In this document: positions 1 to 11,325 of the stretch, in pieces
How positions within the stretch are numbered: the stretch's first letter is position 1
How the letters are laid out: each line of letters starts with the position of its first letter
NCBI RefSeq assembly: GCF_002099425.1
Contig: NW_018344105.1
Coordinates: 3,598,501-3,662,500, forward strand
Direction: 5' to 3'
Length of the DNA stretch: 64,000 nucleotides
From: Phascolarctos cinereus
Taxonomy: Eukaryota; Chordata; Mammalia; Diprotodontia; Phascolarctidae
Notes under the pieces: model-generated
Seen by the model: only the letters and a program-made list of their open reading frames with translations
Database searches by the model: none
What the model was told of the DNA's origin: nothing
Position numbers and translations under genes: made by a program

Positions 1-340
1 AAAGGACTCACGAAGGAAAATGCTATACATATCCAGATAAAGAACTGGTGGACTCTGAATGTAAATCAAAGCATACCTTTTCACTTACTTTATTCTTTCT
101 CATCTTTTTTTTCCCTTTTCATCTGTTTCTTCTTTCACAACTGTGACTGATATGGAAATATTTTTACATGATAGCACATATCTAAACCATATCAAACTGC
201 CTACCCTTTTCATAAGAGGAGAGGGGAGGGAGGGAGAAAAATTTAGAACTCAAAATCTTGTAAAAATGAATGCTAAAAATGTTCTTGACATGTAACTGGG
301 GAAAAAAAACCAAATACTATTCAAAAGAAAAAAAAAAGAA
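1..340 (+). mobile_element. L1 3' end (marsupial type)
   Basis: Matches the 3' UTR seen in the other L1 copies here: 'actcatgatggaaaatgct'-like start, GAACTGGTGGACTCTGAATG, a pyrimidine tract, TCACAACTGTGACTGATATGG, then GAGGGAGGGAG and an A-rich end. The 5' part lies outside the window or is missing. Confidence 0.85.
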
Positions 341-351
341 ATGACCAAGTC

Positions 352-512
352 CAACCTTTTCATTTCACAGCTGAAGAAACTAGGGCATATAGAGGTGAAG
401 TGACTTGTCTAGGGTCACACAGCTAGCAAGCATCTGAGGCAGGATTCAAACCTAGGTCTTGCTGGCTGCAGGCCAGTACTCTATCCACTATACCATGATG
501 CCTCGCAATTCT
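352..512 (-). mobile_element. MIR/THER-type SINE
   Basis: Antisense of the tRNA-derived SINE. It carries GGGTCACACAGCTAGCAAG (core) and CTCTATCCACTATACCATG (reverse complement of the head with box A region). Confidence 0.85.
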
Positions 513-950
513 TTTTTGAGAAATTGGGGTGATCCTGTACATACCCAGCATACCCTATATACTGACATAACTATACATCATTAATTACTAGACAAACTCC
601 TATCTGAAGAAGAGCAAAGGGCTTCTGGGAATCACTTATGACTTAGGTGTCGATCCTATTTATCTTGGAAGGCTAATGGGCCACTAGGACTGCCTTCCAC
701 ACAATCTGTTCTAGGAAGAAGTCAAGTAAGTGACGCAGCTTGGTACTCGCTGGTAAGACTTCTTCTCAGCCTAATTGGGGAAAGGAGAGCTTGGCTTGGA
801 TTGCTCACCATCCTCTTATGTGACCATGTTCAAAATCAGACTCATCACCTTTCTTTCACAAAGCAACTTCCCTTCCCAAACTCCAAATTTATCACTCTTC
901 TCACAGCCAGGTTGCAAACTCTGGCATCATCATTATGCAGAGCAAATCAC
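513..950. other. Unassigned DNA
   Basis: No gene or recognisable repeat. Short open frames here have no features of coding sequence. Confidence 0.5.
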
Positions 951-1115
951 TGTCTCTAGAATCCCCAGAACTGGGTTAAAATCCCACCTCTGACACTTAG
1001 TACCTGCTTGAATTCAGGCAGTTACTAGGCTTCCCTAGACCTCGGTTTTCTCATCTATAAAATGGGTTCAATTCGATTGTCTCTGAGGTACCTTTTCAGC
1101 TCTAAGTGTAAGAGC
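950..1115 (+). mobile_element. MIR-type SINE
   Basis: Degraded MIR: TCAGGCAGTTACTAGGCTTCCC, then CTCATCTATAAAATGGG and the CTTTTCAGCTCTAAGTG end. Confidence 0.75.
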
Positions 1116-1149
1116 CATTGATTTCTCATTCCCCCACACTCTGTATCCT

Positions 1150-1750
1150 TTTTGTCCAATCTGCCACCAAATTTAATAATTTCTTCCTCCAAATGTCTCT
1201 TACATCTATTCCTTCTCCATATCCTCTTCCACCTTCTTCATAAATCCTCATCTCTTTACATCTAGTTTATTGTCATGATTTCCAATCTTTTCTCTCTACC
1301 TTCAATGTCTCAATCCTTCAGTCCTTCCTGCAGCCACTAGCAGAATAAATTACCTAAAACCATCTGAATCATGCTACTTGTCTGTTCCAACAATGACTCC
1401 CTATTACCCAGGTCCAAAGCCAAGTCCTATATCTGACTTTCCACCCCCTCCATATTTCAGCCATACCATCCCCCAGCCATCCTTGCCAATATCAAAATTC
1501 TCCAACAAAAATACTCTGCTCATCAGGCACATATCTGCCACGCTGCCCATGCAGACCATTATTTATACTGCCACTATACCTTTGCCTATGCTGGTCCTTC
1601 TGCCTAGAAGGCCCTCCTCTTCCTTTTCTCTTCCTCTCCTCAGGGCCAGATCAGGTACCACATCTTCTATGAAGCCCAATGTCTTCTCTCTCCTCCCCCA
1701 GCTTCATCCTAGCATTTCTACTTCATGTGATACAGTCCAGCTCTTTATTC
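1150..1750 (+). mobile_element. L2 LINE, 3' ORF2 region
   Basis: Sense L2 (CR1 superfamily) ORF2 end: 'aatgactccctattaccc', then text equivalent to the SDH..LQWLP.. region, the 'ccttctgcctagaaggccct' motif and 'tgaagcc' before the 3' UTR. It explains the 125-codon open frame at 1378-1755. Confidence 0.75.
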
Positions 1751-2084
1751 ACTAATAATTTTCAGTTATAGACTCATAACCATATGAAAATCTGAATTTT
1801 CCCCTCAAATGACTAATAACTTCTTTCTGAAGTTTTATAAATAAACATATGAAAACATATTGTGAACCACAGAGTAAAGACCCATTGCTGTCACCTGGTT
1901 GGGGCATGCCGTAAATATGTGCAAGGCAGAACAAACAGTCTCTTGGGTACTGGACCTAGAAATGTAATCATATGTGAAGTAAAGATATTATATATCACAA
2001 GATTCCAAAGCTTCCTACAGGCTTTTTTCACCACGTCCCCAGTTAATTGGCACCATTGTGATATTCCAAGTCTATGAGTCAATG

Positions 2085-2640
2085 GAAGTAGCTTTCATTT
2101 TGCATCGGTTCTATGGAGCAGAACGATTGTTAGAAACTTGACAAGACTTATCAAGTCTTCCCTGTAGCACAATGACTACTGAAGATGGGGTCAAATGTGT
2201 CATACTCGACGATCAATAAATTGACACGTACAGTTTGAAGAATTCCAACAGCGACCCATCAGCTGCACCATTCAGACAGTCGCCAGCAGCCCAGGAAACG
2301 TGTTGATCTAATTAGGTTGATCCATTCATATCCTTCAGTCTTGTGTCAAAATCAATTTTTTCTTTAGCTCTGAGGGTGTTTGTGGACGAATGCAAAAAAA
2401 AAACTCTGTGAAAATGCTACGAATGAGATGTTTCAGGAAATTTTTTTCATTCCTCCTTTTTTTTTTTCATTGGGGGAGGAAAGGGGAGTGGGAAAGGTGA
2501 TGGGTTTCAGATGAAAAGAAATTGATTCAACATTGTGCAAATGTCTTTGCAGCTGTATCAATTCTAAGCCCACGCAGTCCCTGGGATAGAGAGAGAAAAA
2601 AAAACCCAACCCTGTGGAAATGACAGCTGAAGTGTGTTCA
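2085..2640. promoter_or_regulatory. Candidate conserved non-coding element
   Basis: Repeat-free apart from short A/T runs. It has CpG-bearing, non-decayed words and homeodomain-like AT cores (GATCTAATTAGG near 2305, ATCAATAAATTGACA near 2212). No coding sign. Conservation not tested. Confidence 0.35.
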
Positions 2641-3464
2641 GAGAGTTCAGAGTGTTAGAGATCTCGGGCCATCTACTACCTGGCAGTAAGTGTCCAGAGG
2701 CCCTCCCTGTAACACCTGCCTGTCTCTAGTGACGGTACCTGGCAGACCAGGCTATCCTGCCCAAAGACTTGGAAGCTCTTCCTCATACTGAGCTGCCCAC
2801 TGCCTCCATGTAATTTCCCCTCGGTGCTCCCAGAAGAGCTCTGCTCTCTCTAGGGCCAATTCAATTCAAGCAGCCTAGGTCCTGCCAGGCCCTAGGAGTA
2901 CAAAGACAAAAAGAGAACAGGCCCAGCCCTGGAGAAGCTTAATATTCTACTGGAGGGTTACAACAAGTATCTATTATTCTATTATCTCTTTCACCGGAGA
3001 CCTTCATTGACAAAGTCTTCCCTTTTAGCATTACTGGCTGGCCACTGGTGGGGAAAATACTTGAATTCCCAGTAGCTGCCCAATGCTATTTGAAGTCAAG
3101 GCCCTAGCAGACTAGAAATATGCACACTTCCCCAAAGGTTTTCCTTCTCAGACTTAATAGAGTCTAGATTCTACAGAAGAAATGTCTGTATGAGAAATAG
3201 CAGGTAAACTTGAGCTCTGCAAAAGGTAGACAAAGTCCCATTCACTGATTTGCAACTGAAAGCCTTATTAAAAGGCTCCCTGCCATCTTCCCCTTTCTAA
3301 TCACACAGAAATTAGTTTTTTTCAGATTCAGCCAAAACAGCACTTAGGTTGTAAATTGTCTTGAGATTTAAGGCTTGGGGCCTTAAACTACTCCCAGGCA
3401 GTTGTTACATTAGCTGGAGGTCACTAGGTTTAAGAAAATTGTACTAAGTGGGACTCATTCATTC
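2641..3464. other. Unassigned DNA with one L2-tail-like piece
   Basis: About 2860-2985 resembles an antisense L2 3' tail (GCCAGGCCCTAGGAGTACAAAGAC). The rest (2641-2860, 2986-3464) shows no recognisable repeat or exon. Confidence 0.45.
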
Positions 3465-3605
3465 ACTCAATAAATAAAAGTGTTTGTTCAATTGAAATGC
3501 AGGAGCCTATTTATGTGCTGAGCTCTGTTCTGGGCCTGTGGGGATCATAAAGAAGTAAAAGAGTGGTAAGGAGTTTATAATCTCACTAGGGAGACGAGAC
3601 ATATA
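3465..3605 (-). mobile_element. L2 3' tail, antisense
   Basis: TCATTCACTCAATAAATAAA, then 'tatgtgctgagctctgttctggg' and GGGGATCATAAAGAAGTAAA: a decayed reverse complement of the L2 terminus. Confidence 0.65.
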
Positions 3606-4190
3606 CCCCAAAAGCTAATTAACAGGTGCTAAGGGAGGCTGGCCCTTCCAAATGTCAGGCCCAAAGACTGGACAATAGCTTCAGGGACCTTTTCCCTCCC
3701 CAGTGGAGCCACTTGGGATTTCTCTCTCCTCCTTCCCCATCTGCTGCCTGAAAGCACCCCAGGCACCAGCCGCTGCCTCTTCCCTTTTCCCAGGACCCAC
3801 CCTCCAGGGGATCAACAGTGGAAGTTGAGGAAGATTTTTAAAAATTCATAGGGAAGCAGATTAACATCTCTCCTAGCTCTCGGTGGGAGATGTATTCTGA
3901 ACCAAAGGAGGGATAGAGGCACTACAAAAGAGAGAACTTTGATTACATCAACTGACCGGCTTCTGAACAAACAAAATAAATACATCTAGGAAAAGGGAAC
4001 CTGTCAAATGGGGGAGGGGGGTGTTGTATTAAGTCTGTTGGACGAGGGTTTGATAGGCAAGATATATAGATAACTATCAGATAAGTGGCCAGAAGAACTG
4101 TGAACAACTTACAACCAAATGAAAGAATGCTCCAAAACACAAAGAAAAGAAATGCAAACCAAGCCAGCTCTGAGCTCTCACTCACCGTAC
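3606..4190. other. Unassigned DNA
   Basis: No recognisable repeat or coding exon. There is a short G-rich run near 4012. Confidence 0.5.
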
Positions 4191-4194
4191 ATTT

Positions 4195-4625
4195 TTTGCT
4201 CTAGTAGCAAAAGGTGAGAATAGTCAATGCAAAGGTTGTGGGAAGATGGACACACAATCAGAATGAGCGTGGTGGAAAGCAATTTGGAATTGGGCAAAGA
4301 AATTGGCTAAAACGTTCATTCCCTTTGACCTAGAGATTCCACTACTAGGTTTATAACCCAGTGAGGCTGTTGATAAGAACAAAAGGCCCATATACACTGA
4401 AGTATTTATCGTAGCACTTTTCGTGGTGACAAAAAACAAGAAACAAAGTAGATGCCCATCAATTAGAGGAGGGGTAAACCAGTTATAGCACATGAATATA
4501 ATGGAATATTACTAATATTACTGTGAAATGAATATGGAAAAACACGGAAAGATTGACATGATCTGATGCTGAATGAGGAAAGCCAAGAAAACAGTACACC
4601 TAATAACTATAACAATGTGGGTGGA
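4195..4625 (+). mobile_element. Old L1 fragment, ORF2 C-terminus
   Basis: Decayed match to L1 ORF2 end: GTGGAAAGCAATTTGGAATT, 'gatgcccatcaattag', 'taatggaatattactaat' and 'gatgctgaatgagg' in the right order. Parallel to 10420-11000. Confidence 0.8.
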
Positions 4626-4639
4626 AAGAACAAGCACCC

Positions 4640-4850
4640 AACAATTCAAATCTGGCCTCACATGGTTACTAGCTGTGTGACCCTGGACAAATCACTTAAC
4701 CTGTCTGCTTCAGATTCCTCAACTGTAAAATGGGGATAATAATAGCACCTACCTCCTAGGGTTGCTGTGGTCTCAAATGAGATAATGTATGCAAAGCACT
4801 TAGCACAGTGCCTGGCACATAGTAGATGCTTAATAAATCCATCTGATGGG
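4640..4850 (+). mobile_element. MIR/THER-type SINE
   Basis: Near full core and 3' part: TAGCTGTGTGACCCTGGACA, CAACTGTAAAATGGGGATAA, AGCACAGTGCCTGGCACATA, GATGCTTAATAAATCC. Confidence 0.9.
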
Positions 4851-4879
4851 GGGCGGGATTCATGCTGGACCCCTAAAAG

Positions 4880-5345
4880 GAAAAGACCACGTCAATAATC
4901 TTTTTAACTTCCCTTTCACTGTGGCTCTCCCTCCACTTAACTCCCTCCATTGTCTGCACCTGGCCACCCCAGCCCACCTTGATTACTTAATTAGCTTACA
5001 TGACACTCCTTAATCCCATCCAAATCTTCCTACGATCTTTTTCCCTGTAAAAATATCAGTCGTGTCCCTATCAAATGCACAGATCCACTAGGAGTCTGGC
5101 CCCCTTGTATTGGCATCACAAATAAACTGGCTACTTTGACTGGAAGACTTGAATGGTCAAATTCTTTCAAGGCAGACCCATGCCCTGTATCCTTGCATTT
5201 CAGGGTTCCTAGCACCCCTAGACAACAACACATCCATCCTTCTTTTCTTCTTTCCCTCCTTCCAATAAATTCTTTCAGAGCAAGGACTGTCTTTTGCCTT
5301 TCTTTATATCTCCAGCACTGAGCACAGCACATGGCTTAATAAAAT
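4880..5345 (+). mobile_element. L2 LINE 3' end
   Basis: Sense L2 3' region: AATTCTTTCAGAGCAAGGAC, 'gtcttttgcctttctttatatctccagcactgagcacagcac' order of motifs, then TTAATAAAATAATAA. The 5' part (4880-5010) is less sure. Confidence 0.65.
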
Positions 5346-5439
5346 AATAATAACAATAAAATAATATATGTAGGGTCTTAATACATCCTAGCTGATGCTG
5401 TAAAAACAAAAGATTATCAATAAAAATGTATTTTTATTT

Positions 5440-5650
5440 TTTTATAGTTTTTTTCTTTTTAAAATTTTATTAATTTATTTTGACTTATCAACAATCACTT
5501 CCATATGCTTTTGAGTTAAAAATTTTTCTCCCCCTTCCTCCCCACCACCCTCCCCAAGAAAGCACACAATCTCATATAGGCTATACGTTTACATTCCTAT
5601 TAAACATAAAAAATGTATTTTTAAACAAACATAAGGAAGAAAAGGCCAGC
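5440..5650 (-). mobile_element. L1 3' end, antisense
   Basis: Reverse complement of the L1 tail seen at 10200-10390: 'gagttaaaaatttttctccc', CCCCAAGAAAGCACACAATC, 'atataggctatacgtttac', TTCCTATTAAACATA. Confidence 0.75.
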
Positions 5651-6544
5651 CACCTGGTCAAGCCTTCACCTCTATCTCCCCAAGTTCCAACACCAATCTG
5701 ATTGCCAATATTTTTAACTCTTTTTCCATTGTCCTTCCTCCTTCCCACATGCCCATCCAATAAGCCCTGGTCCTGTTCTTTTTTCCAGACTCCTGATCCA
5801 ATACTGACCTCAAATCCTATGAGGAAATGCCCTCAATGACAATCCAAGTGTCTGAAACATGGATGAATCTAATTTTAGTCCTTTGTATAAAACAGAGAGT
5901 AGGTAGAGTGCTAGGTTCCAATTTATGAAGATCTTTTCTAACCCTGCCTCCAGCACCTGCTGGCTGCCACACCCAGGGCAGTGTGTAAGTCATTTGACCT
6001 TTCTGTGTCTCTGAAAACTCCCTAGAATTTTGGAGTTTCCACATGGGGCAGTCAGTCCTCAGGGTGCTGAAATCATCACACAGCCTATGCACAAACGTTC
6101 ATCTTATCACCTGGGTGCGACTGCCTCTCCTTCAGGAAAGGTTCCTAGTAGGCTCCTAGCATACTACTTTGTAACAGAGTAGGTTCTTAAATGCTCTTGA
6201 CTTGAAGTATAAGTGGGAAAAAAAAAAGAGAAGAGAGGCAGAGAAGGCTGCTTTTCTAACTGGCAAAGGGGGAGAAATCCAGGAAAAAAAACTTTTTAAA
6301 AGCCATGTGTGGGAATACAAAGACAGCAGGTTAGGAAAAACATTACAAGTAGCCCCAGGTTCCCCTATACAAACTTCAAATATAAATGCCTAAATAATGC
6401 CCTTATAGAGATCAAACACTGTATGAGATTTTAATGGTAATACTAGCTCTTCTCCCCTTCCCCTCACCCAAAAAGAACCTTCCCCATCCCCTCGACCATA
6501 GAGAGCGGAGATTTCTCTCTTGGAATGTACAAAGATGAGAAAGA
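5651..6544. other. Mostly unassigned DNA with a weak MIR
   Basis: About 5880-6020 looks like a very decayed sense MIR (AGTCATTTGACCTTTCTG). No other repeat or exon was recognised; 6220-6300 is purine-rich. Confidence 0.45.
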
Positions 6545-7060
6545 CATCCAATTGGTCAATCAATCAGTAAACATTTGTTATGCATCAGTATGTGCCAGGC
6601 CCTGTGCTAAAGAAGGGCATGTGGGGGTACAAAAAGACCTCAGGAAGCTTATAATCTAATGGGAGAGACAACTATATACAAAGCAAACATTATACAGGAT
6701 AAATAGGAAATGCTGAAATGAGGGAAAGCACTGGAATTAAGAGGGGTTTTCCTGCAGGAGTTGGGATTTGAGTTGGGACTGAAAGGAAGCTGGGGAAGTC
6801 AGGAGTCTGAGTAGAAGAGGGAGAGCCTTCCAGACATGGGAGACAGCCAGAGATGGAGGGTCTTGTTCTTGGAACAGCCAGGATGCCAGTGTCACTGGAC
6901 CAAAGAGTATGCATTGGGGAGTAAGATGTCAGAAGATTAGAAAGGTAGAAGGGGGCTGGGTTACAAAGTGCTTTGAACACCAAACAGAGCATTTTGTATT
7001 TGCTCCTGGAGGCCATAGGAAGCCACTGAAGCTTACCCAATAGGGGGGTGACACGTGTGC
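6545..7060 (-). mobile_element. L2 LINE, ORF2 C-terminus and 3' end, antisense
   Basis: The minus strand from 7040 reads LQWLPMASRSKYKMLCLVFK, FKALCNPAPFYLSNLL, SSDTGILAVPRTRPSISG and on to the L2 3' UTR, ending in the antisense tail TCAATCAATCAGTAAACATT at 6557. This is a classic L2 (CR1 superfamily) reverse transcriptase C-terminus, and the 116-codon frame is part of it, not a host gene. Confidence 0.9.
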
Positions 7061-7640
7061 CTCTCTGAGTTCATGTTGGGCCCAAGGGCATGGGGAAAGG
7101 GGGAGAGGGGGAAGGGTAAAAAGCTTCCTTCAAAGCTGTAGCCATACACCCAAAGATCTTCAAGCCTTCCTTTTGGCTCAGCACAACCCCCAGGAGAAGC
7201 AAGCTCCTCCCTTCTCTTGTCCTTTTGAAACCCTATCCACTGTGGTTCACAAACTGAGCACAACTCCCTCCATCTTATGTAAAGCTCACCAGTTAAGGGA
7301 CCTCCTTGCCATGCTCCCCACCCCAGCCCCTGCCAATGACCCCTTCACAGGAACATCAGATGTGATGAAGTCTGTTCAGGGAGACTTCAAAGGTTCCCTG
7401 ATTTCAGGAATCAGCTTAGTCATTTGGGTCAAGGTATCTTTTCAATCAGGCAGCTCCTATAACATACCCTTCCCAATCTCCTTTTGCCTGAAACCTTCCC
7501 CCTCCTTTGTGGTTTCAGCATTATAAGCTCCATGTAGACTTACTTTGGAAAGTCTCTGCCCACATGGGTGAGGCTCCCTTGCTGGAGAACTCAATAAACC
7601 CCAAGACAAGTTTAATACTTTGGGGTCTTGTTCCTTCATC
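7061..7640 (+). mobile_element. Possible degraded solo LTR (gammaretrovirus/ERV1-like)
   Basis: The L2 copy stops at 7060 and a block begins with TG. It holds, in LTR order, a C-rich U3-like part, TATAAGC near 7524, CAATAAACC near 7591 and a T/G-rich stretch ending TTCATCACCCA near 7636. No internal genes are next to it. It looks like an old fossil; terminal repeats of host DNA were not found. Confidence 0.4.
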
Positions 7641-7644
7641 ACCC

Positions 7645-7860
7645 ATACCATCCCATAAAGCATCATGGGCTAGCAGAAAAGCTAGCCCATTTTAGGAACC
7701 TGAGACTTTGAGACCCAAGACCTAGGTTCATGTCCCAACTCTACTGCTTATTACCTTCATGACATTGAGCAAATCACTTTCTTCTGTAAATTTTCCTCAT
7801 CTGTAAAAATAAGGAGGTTGGAAACAGGTGACCTCTATGGTTCCTTCTAGCTCAAGGCTT
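7645..7860 (+). mobile_element. MIR-type SINE
   Basis: AAGCATCATGGGCTAGCAGA head, CCTAGGTTCATGTCCCAACT core, 'tcatctgtaaaaataaggaggttgg' order and CTATGGTTCCTTCTAGCTC end. Confidence 0.85.
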
Positions 7861-8089
7861 CTACTCAACTAGAAAAGCACAACTTAAATGCTACTTCTCC
7901 TTCATGACAGGAATAACTTAACCCATGGAATTCCCAAAGAACTTTGTTTTGTGATTCTCTAATGGACTTAGTCATCTCTGTGTTGCAGTCCCATATTAGA
8001 CTACAAGCTCTCGTATCATACTCTTGACCCATAGTTATCTTGCAATCCAAAACAAAATCCCAAGATCTTTTTCAAGCAACTGTTTTCTA
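7861..8089. other. Unassigned DNA
   Basis: No repeat or exon recognised. Confidence 0.5.
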
Positions 8090-9060
8090 GCTATTCCTCC
8101 CCTAATTCTACTGCTGTACATTGGTTTTTAAAAATCCAAATGTAGGATTTTAATAACATGACATATAAATATGGATAAATGTAGATTTAGTCCATCTTTA
8201 TAGCTTGTCAAGATCATCTGGAATTGTGGCTGTCATCTAACAATTAGCTAGCCCTCTCAGCTTTGTGTCTGTCATATGTAAATATAACACAAAGCATGCC
8301 ATCAATGTGTTCATCCAAAGTCAGTGTTGGAAAATGGTGGACCAAGGGCAGATCCCTGGGGCATTCCACTAAAGACATACTTCTTGGTTGATATCAATTC
8401 ATTAATGACTACTTGTTAGAGCAATCTATTCAATCAATTCTAAATCTTTTTACCCTTTCTCTTCTCTACTCCACATCCCTCCATCTTTCTTGTTCACAAG
8501 GACAGCATGAAAAACTTGGTCAGGAACTTTTCTAAAATTCAGCTAAACAGTATCTGTAGCACTTCTCTGATCTACCAGTTTAATTACCAAGTCAGAAAAG
8601 GAAATGAGTGCAGTCTGGCATGACTTGTTTTGATCTGGATATTACCAATCACTATTTCCCTTTCTAAATGATCATAAATCATCTTTTCGATGATGAATTC
8701 AAGGTTCCCCTCCACCCGAAAACTGAAGTCAAACGCATTGACCTATACTCTGAAGACTCTTCTTTCCTCGTAAATATTAGGACAAAATTTACTCATCTGC
8801 ATTCATGCCACACTTCACCCATTCTACACAAGTCTTTCTTTATTTATTTATTGGGGGAGGGGGGTTAGGCAATGGGGTTAAGTGACTTGCCTGGGGTCAC
8901 ACAGCTAGTAAGTGTTATGTGTCCGAGGCCAGATTTGAACTCAGGTCCTCCTGAATCCAGGGCCAGTGCTCTATCCACTGCACCACCTAGCTGCCCCCAC
9001 AAGTTTGTTTTTTTTTAAAGAACACTGACAGCTGCAAATTTTTTCAAGACCTTTGGATGT
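8090..9060 (-). mobile_element. Unclassified old interspersed element
   Basis: The text (for example GATCCCTGGGGCATTCCACT, 'ctagttaccaagtcagaaaaggaaatg'-like words, CAAGACCTTTGGATGTAGTTGCCTGGGGCC) recalls an antisense amniote LINE or LTR consensus that I cannot name. It continues on both sides of the younger SINE at 8840-8998. Orientation is a guess. Confidence 0.35.
8840..8998 (-). mobile_element. WSINE1-like SINE
   Basis: Antisense copy with poly-T side first: TTGGGGGAGG, GGTCACACAGCTAGTAAG, CTCTATCCACTGCACCACC, TAGCTGCCCC. ACAAGT(C/T)T flanks both sides as a short target-site duplication. Low divergence from the copies at 20463 and 24733. Confidence 0.9.
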
Positions 9061-9289
9061 AGTTGCCTGGGGCCTGATGATTCCTTGAAGGCAGCTAGGT
9101 GCTCTTATCCTCTCCTCATTACTCAATACTCAAACAGATAGACAGGTAATCTCAGTGATTTGAACATTCCCCACCCCCCCCAACCCCATGCAGATTGCTG
9201 CCCATCCATGCCTACTTACCTTGTGTAATTCTTGTCCACACCTTCTCATAAGTTCATGACAGGGAGCCCAACCAATGTGCTAATGCCTT
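9061..9289. other. Unassigned DNA
   Basis: May belong to the unclassified element before it or to the 3' UTR of the RTE after it. Contains a C-run near 9172. Confidence 0.35.
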
Positions 9290-9965
9290 CATTTTTCCTT
9301 GAAGTAACAAGAACACAAATGGAGCAGTGACTCTGTATCCCTTACCCTCACCATGTGGCCAACCCAGCTTTTTCTATCATACATTTCCCTTTCCTTTGAC
9401 ATTCCTCACCATGTTACATATCACAGCCTATTGATACTCATCCTGCCATTGTCTCCATTGGCCTCTATGTGATACGAATTTCCTTTTTTTCCTTTTTTCA
9501 AATACTGTGTCCCATGTCTCAAAGCCATTCAATAACATGGGTAGAATGTTAGTATTAAAAATACGGGCCTTTGGAAGAGTAGCTTGGGATTACTGAGGGG
9601 GTTTTGCAGTCCCCTGAAGGCAATTAAGTTCATGCACATCTTCCCACTTTGTTCTAGGCCCAGCATGTAGTCTACTTCTACTATCAATGCCAAGTATACA
9701 GACTGATGCACATTCTCTATAGGCTGTTGATTTAATTACATGTCAATCTGGGAAATAGACATTCACTATCTACTTGGTCTTTCCTATGTGAATGGTCACA
9801 TCCAACTCCTTTGAGTGGTTATAGCTCTCTCCCAGGAAGCTCTGCAATGTTGCAGGGCTTGATGTAACCAGTGCGATATCATCTGTAAGCAGATGCCAAA
9901 TTTGGAGGAGCTCATCAGCTTGCACTCTGGGCTAGACCTCTATCACAGCAGTAGGCAATTCAGCA
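9290..9965 (-). mobile_element. RTE (BovB-like) LINE fragment, ORF2 3' part
   Basis: The minus strand from about 9900 reads DDIALVTSSPATLQSFLGE (the reverse transcriptase DD box and helix), then across decayed frames LLFQRPVFLILTFYPCY and MALRHGTQ, the counterpart of the 'LFN.VLP.LTYG.ETW' block, and KKLGWPHGEGKG, the counterpart of 'RWAGHVAR'. Several frame changes and stops; dead. Confidence 0.7.
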
Positions 9966-9984
9966 ATACATCATGGCTTAAAAA

Positions 9985-10400
9985 GGCAACTAAGAAATGA
10001 TGAGCAAGTGGATTTCGGAAAAACCTGGAAATACTTACATGAACTGATGCTGAGTAGAGTGAGCAGAACCAGGAGAACATTGTATGCAGCAGCAGCAACA
10101 TTGTACAATGACTAACAATGATAGACTTAGCTCTTCTCCAAAAGACTCATGATGTGTAGTCTGAATGCAGATTGAAGCATACTATTTTCCCTTTTGTTCT
10201 TATTCTTCTTTCACAACATGACTAATGTGGAAATATGTTTAACACGATTGTACATTTATAATCTATATCAGATTGCTTGCTGTCTTGGGGAGGGGAGGGA
10301 GGGGGGAGAAACATTTGGAATTCAAAATTTTACAAAAATGAATGTTGAAAATTATCTTTACATGTAAATGGAAAAAAATAAAACACTATTAAGGGGGAAA
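9985..10400 (+). mobile_element. L1 3' end
   Basis: Starts in the last ORF2 codons (AAGAAATGATGAGCAAGTGG), continues TGAGCAGAACCAGGAGAACA, the 3' UTR with CATGACTAATGTGGAAATAT, and an A-rich tail from 10370. Confidence 0.9.
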
Positions 10401-10419
10401 AAACAAAAAGAAAAAAGAA

Positions 10420-11325
10420 AAATGCAAATTAAAACAACTCTGAGTTACCACCTCACACCTATCAGATTGGCTAATATGACAGAAAAGGAAAATGATAAAT
10501 GTTAGAGAAGATGTGGAAAAATTAGGACACTAATGCATTGTTGGTGAAGTTGTGACCTGATCCAACCACTCTGGAGAGCAATTTGGAACTACGCGCAAAG
10601 GGCTATAAAACTATACATACCCTTTTACCAAGAAATATCACTACTAGGTCTATATCCCACAGAGATAAAAAGCAAAAAGGAAAAGGACCTATGTGTACAG
10701 ATACGTGTATGTATATTTAAAGCAGCTCTTTTTGTGGTGGCAAAGAATTGGAAATTGAGGGGATGCCCATCAGTTGGGGAATGGTTGAATAAGCTGTTGT
10801 ATATGATTGTGATGGAATTCTCATGTACTTTAAGAAATGATGAGCAGGATACTCTCAGAAAAACCTGGAAAGACTTACATGAACTGATGTAAAGTGAAAT
10901 GAGCAGAACCAGGAGAACATTGCATACAGTAACACCAATATTGTATGATGATCTACTATGAATAATTTAGCTGTTCTCAGCAATACAATGATCTAAGACA
11001 AATCTGTAGGAATTGTGACGAAAAGTGCTGTTCACCTCCAGAGAAAGAAGTGGTAGAACCTGAATGCAGATCAAAGATACTTTTTCTTTATTTTCTTTAA
11101 TTTTCTTGGGATTTTTTTGTCTGTATTTTCTTTCACAGAATGACTTACGTGGAAATGTGTTTTGCATGACTACACATGTATAACCTATGTCAAATTTCTT
11201 GCCTTTTCAATGCATGGAGTGAGGAAGGAGGGAGATAATTTAGAACTCAAAATTTGGGGGGAATATTAAAATTGTTTTATATGTAATTGGGGAAAATAAA
11301 ATATTAAATAAGATTTTAAAAGGCT
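10420..11325 (+). mobile_element. L1 3' end with ORF2 C-terminus
   Basis: The + strand reads MQIKTTLSYHLTPIRLANMT, then CGKIRTLMHCW and IQPLWRAIWNY with interruptions, the L1 ORF2 terminus, followed by the usual 3' UTR ending GGGGAAAATAAAATATT. It directly follows the poly-A of the previous L1, so the two are separate insertions. Confidence 0.9.

Noticed and set aside
1378-1755. 125-codon frame rich in Pro and Ser as a gene
   Set aside because: It lies wholly in an L2 3' region; the composition follows its pyrimidine-rich DNA.
6690-7040. 116-codon minus frame as a gene
   Set aside because: LQWLP and VFKAL blocks show it is L2 reverse transcriptase.
7061-7640. A complete endogenous retrovirus
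   Set aside because: Only one LTR-like block is seen, with no internal region or second LTR close by.
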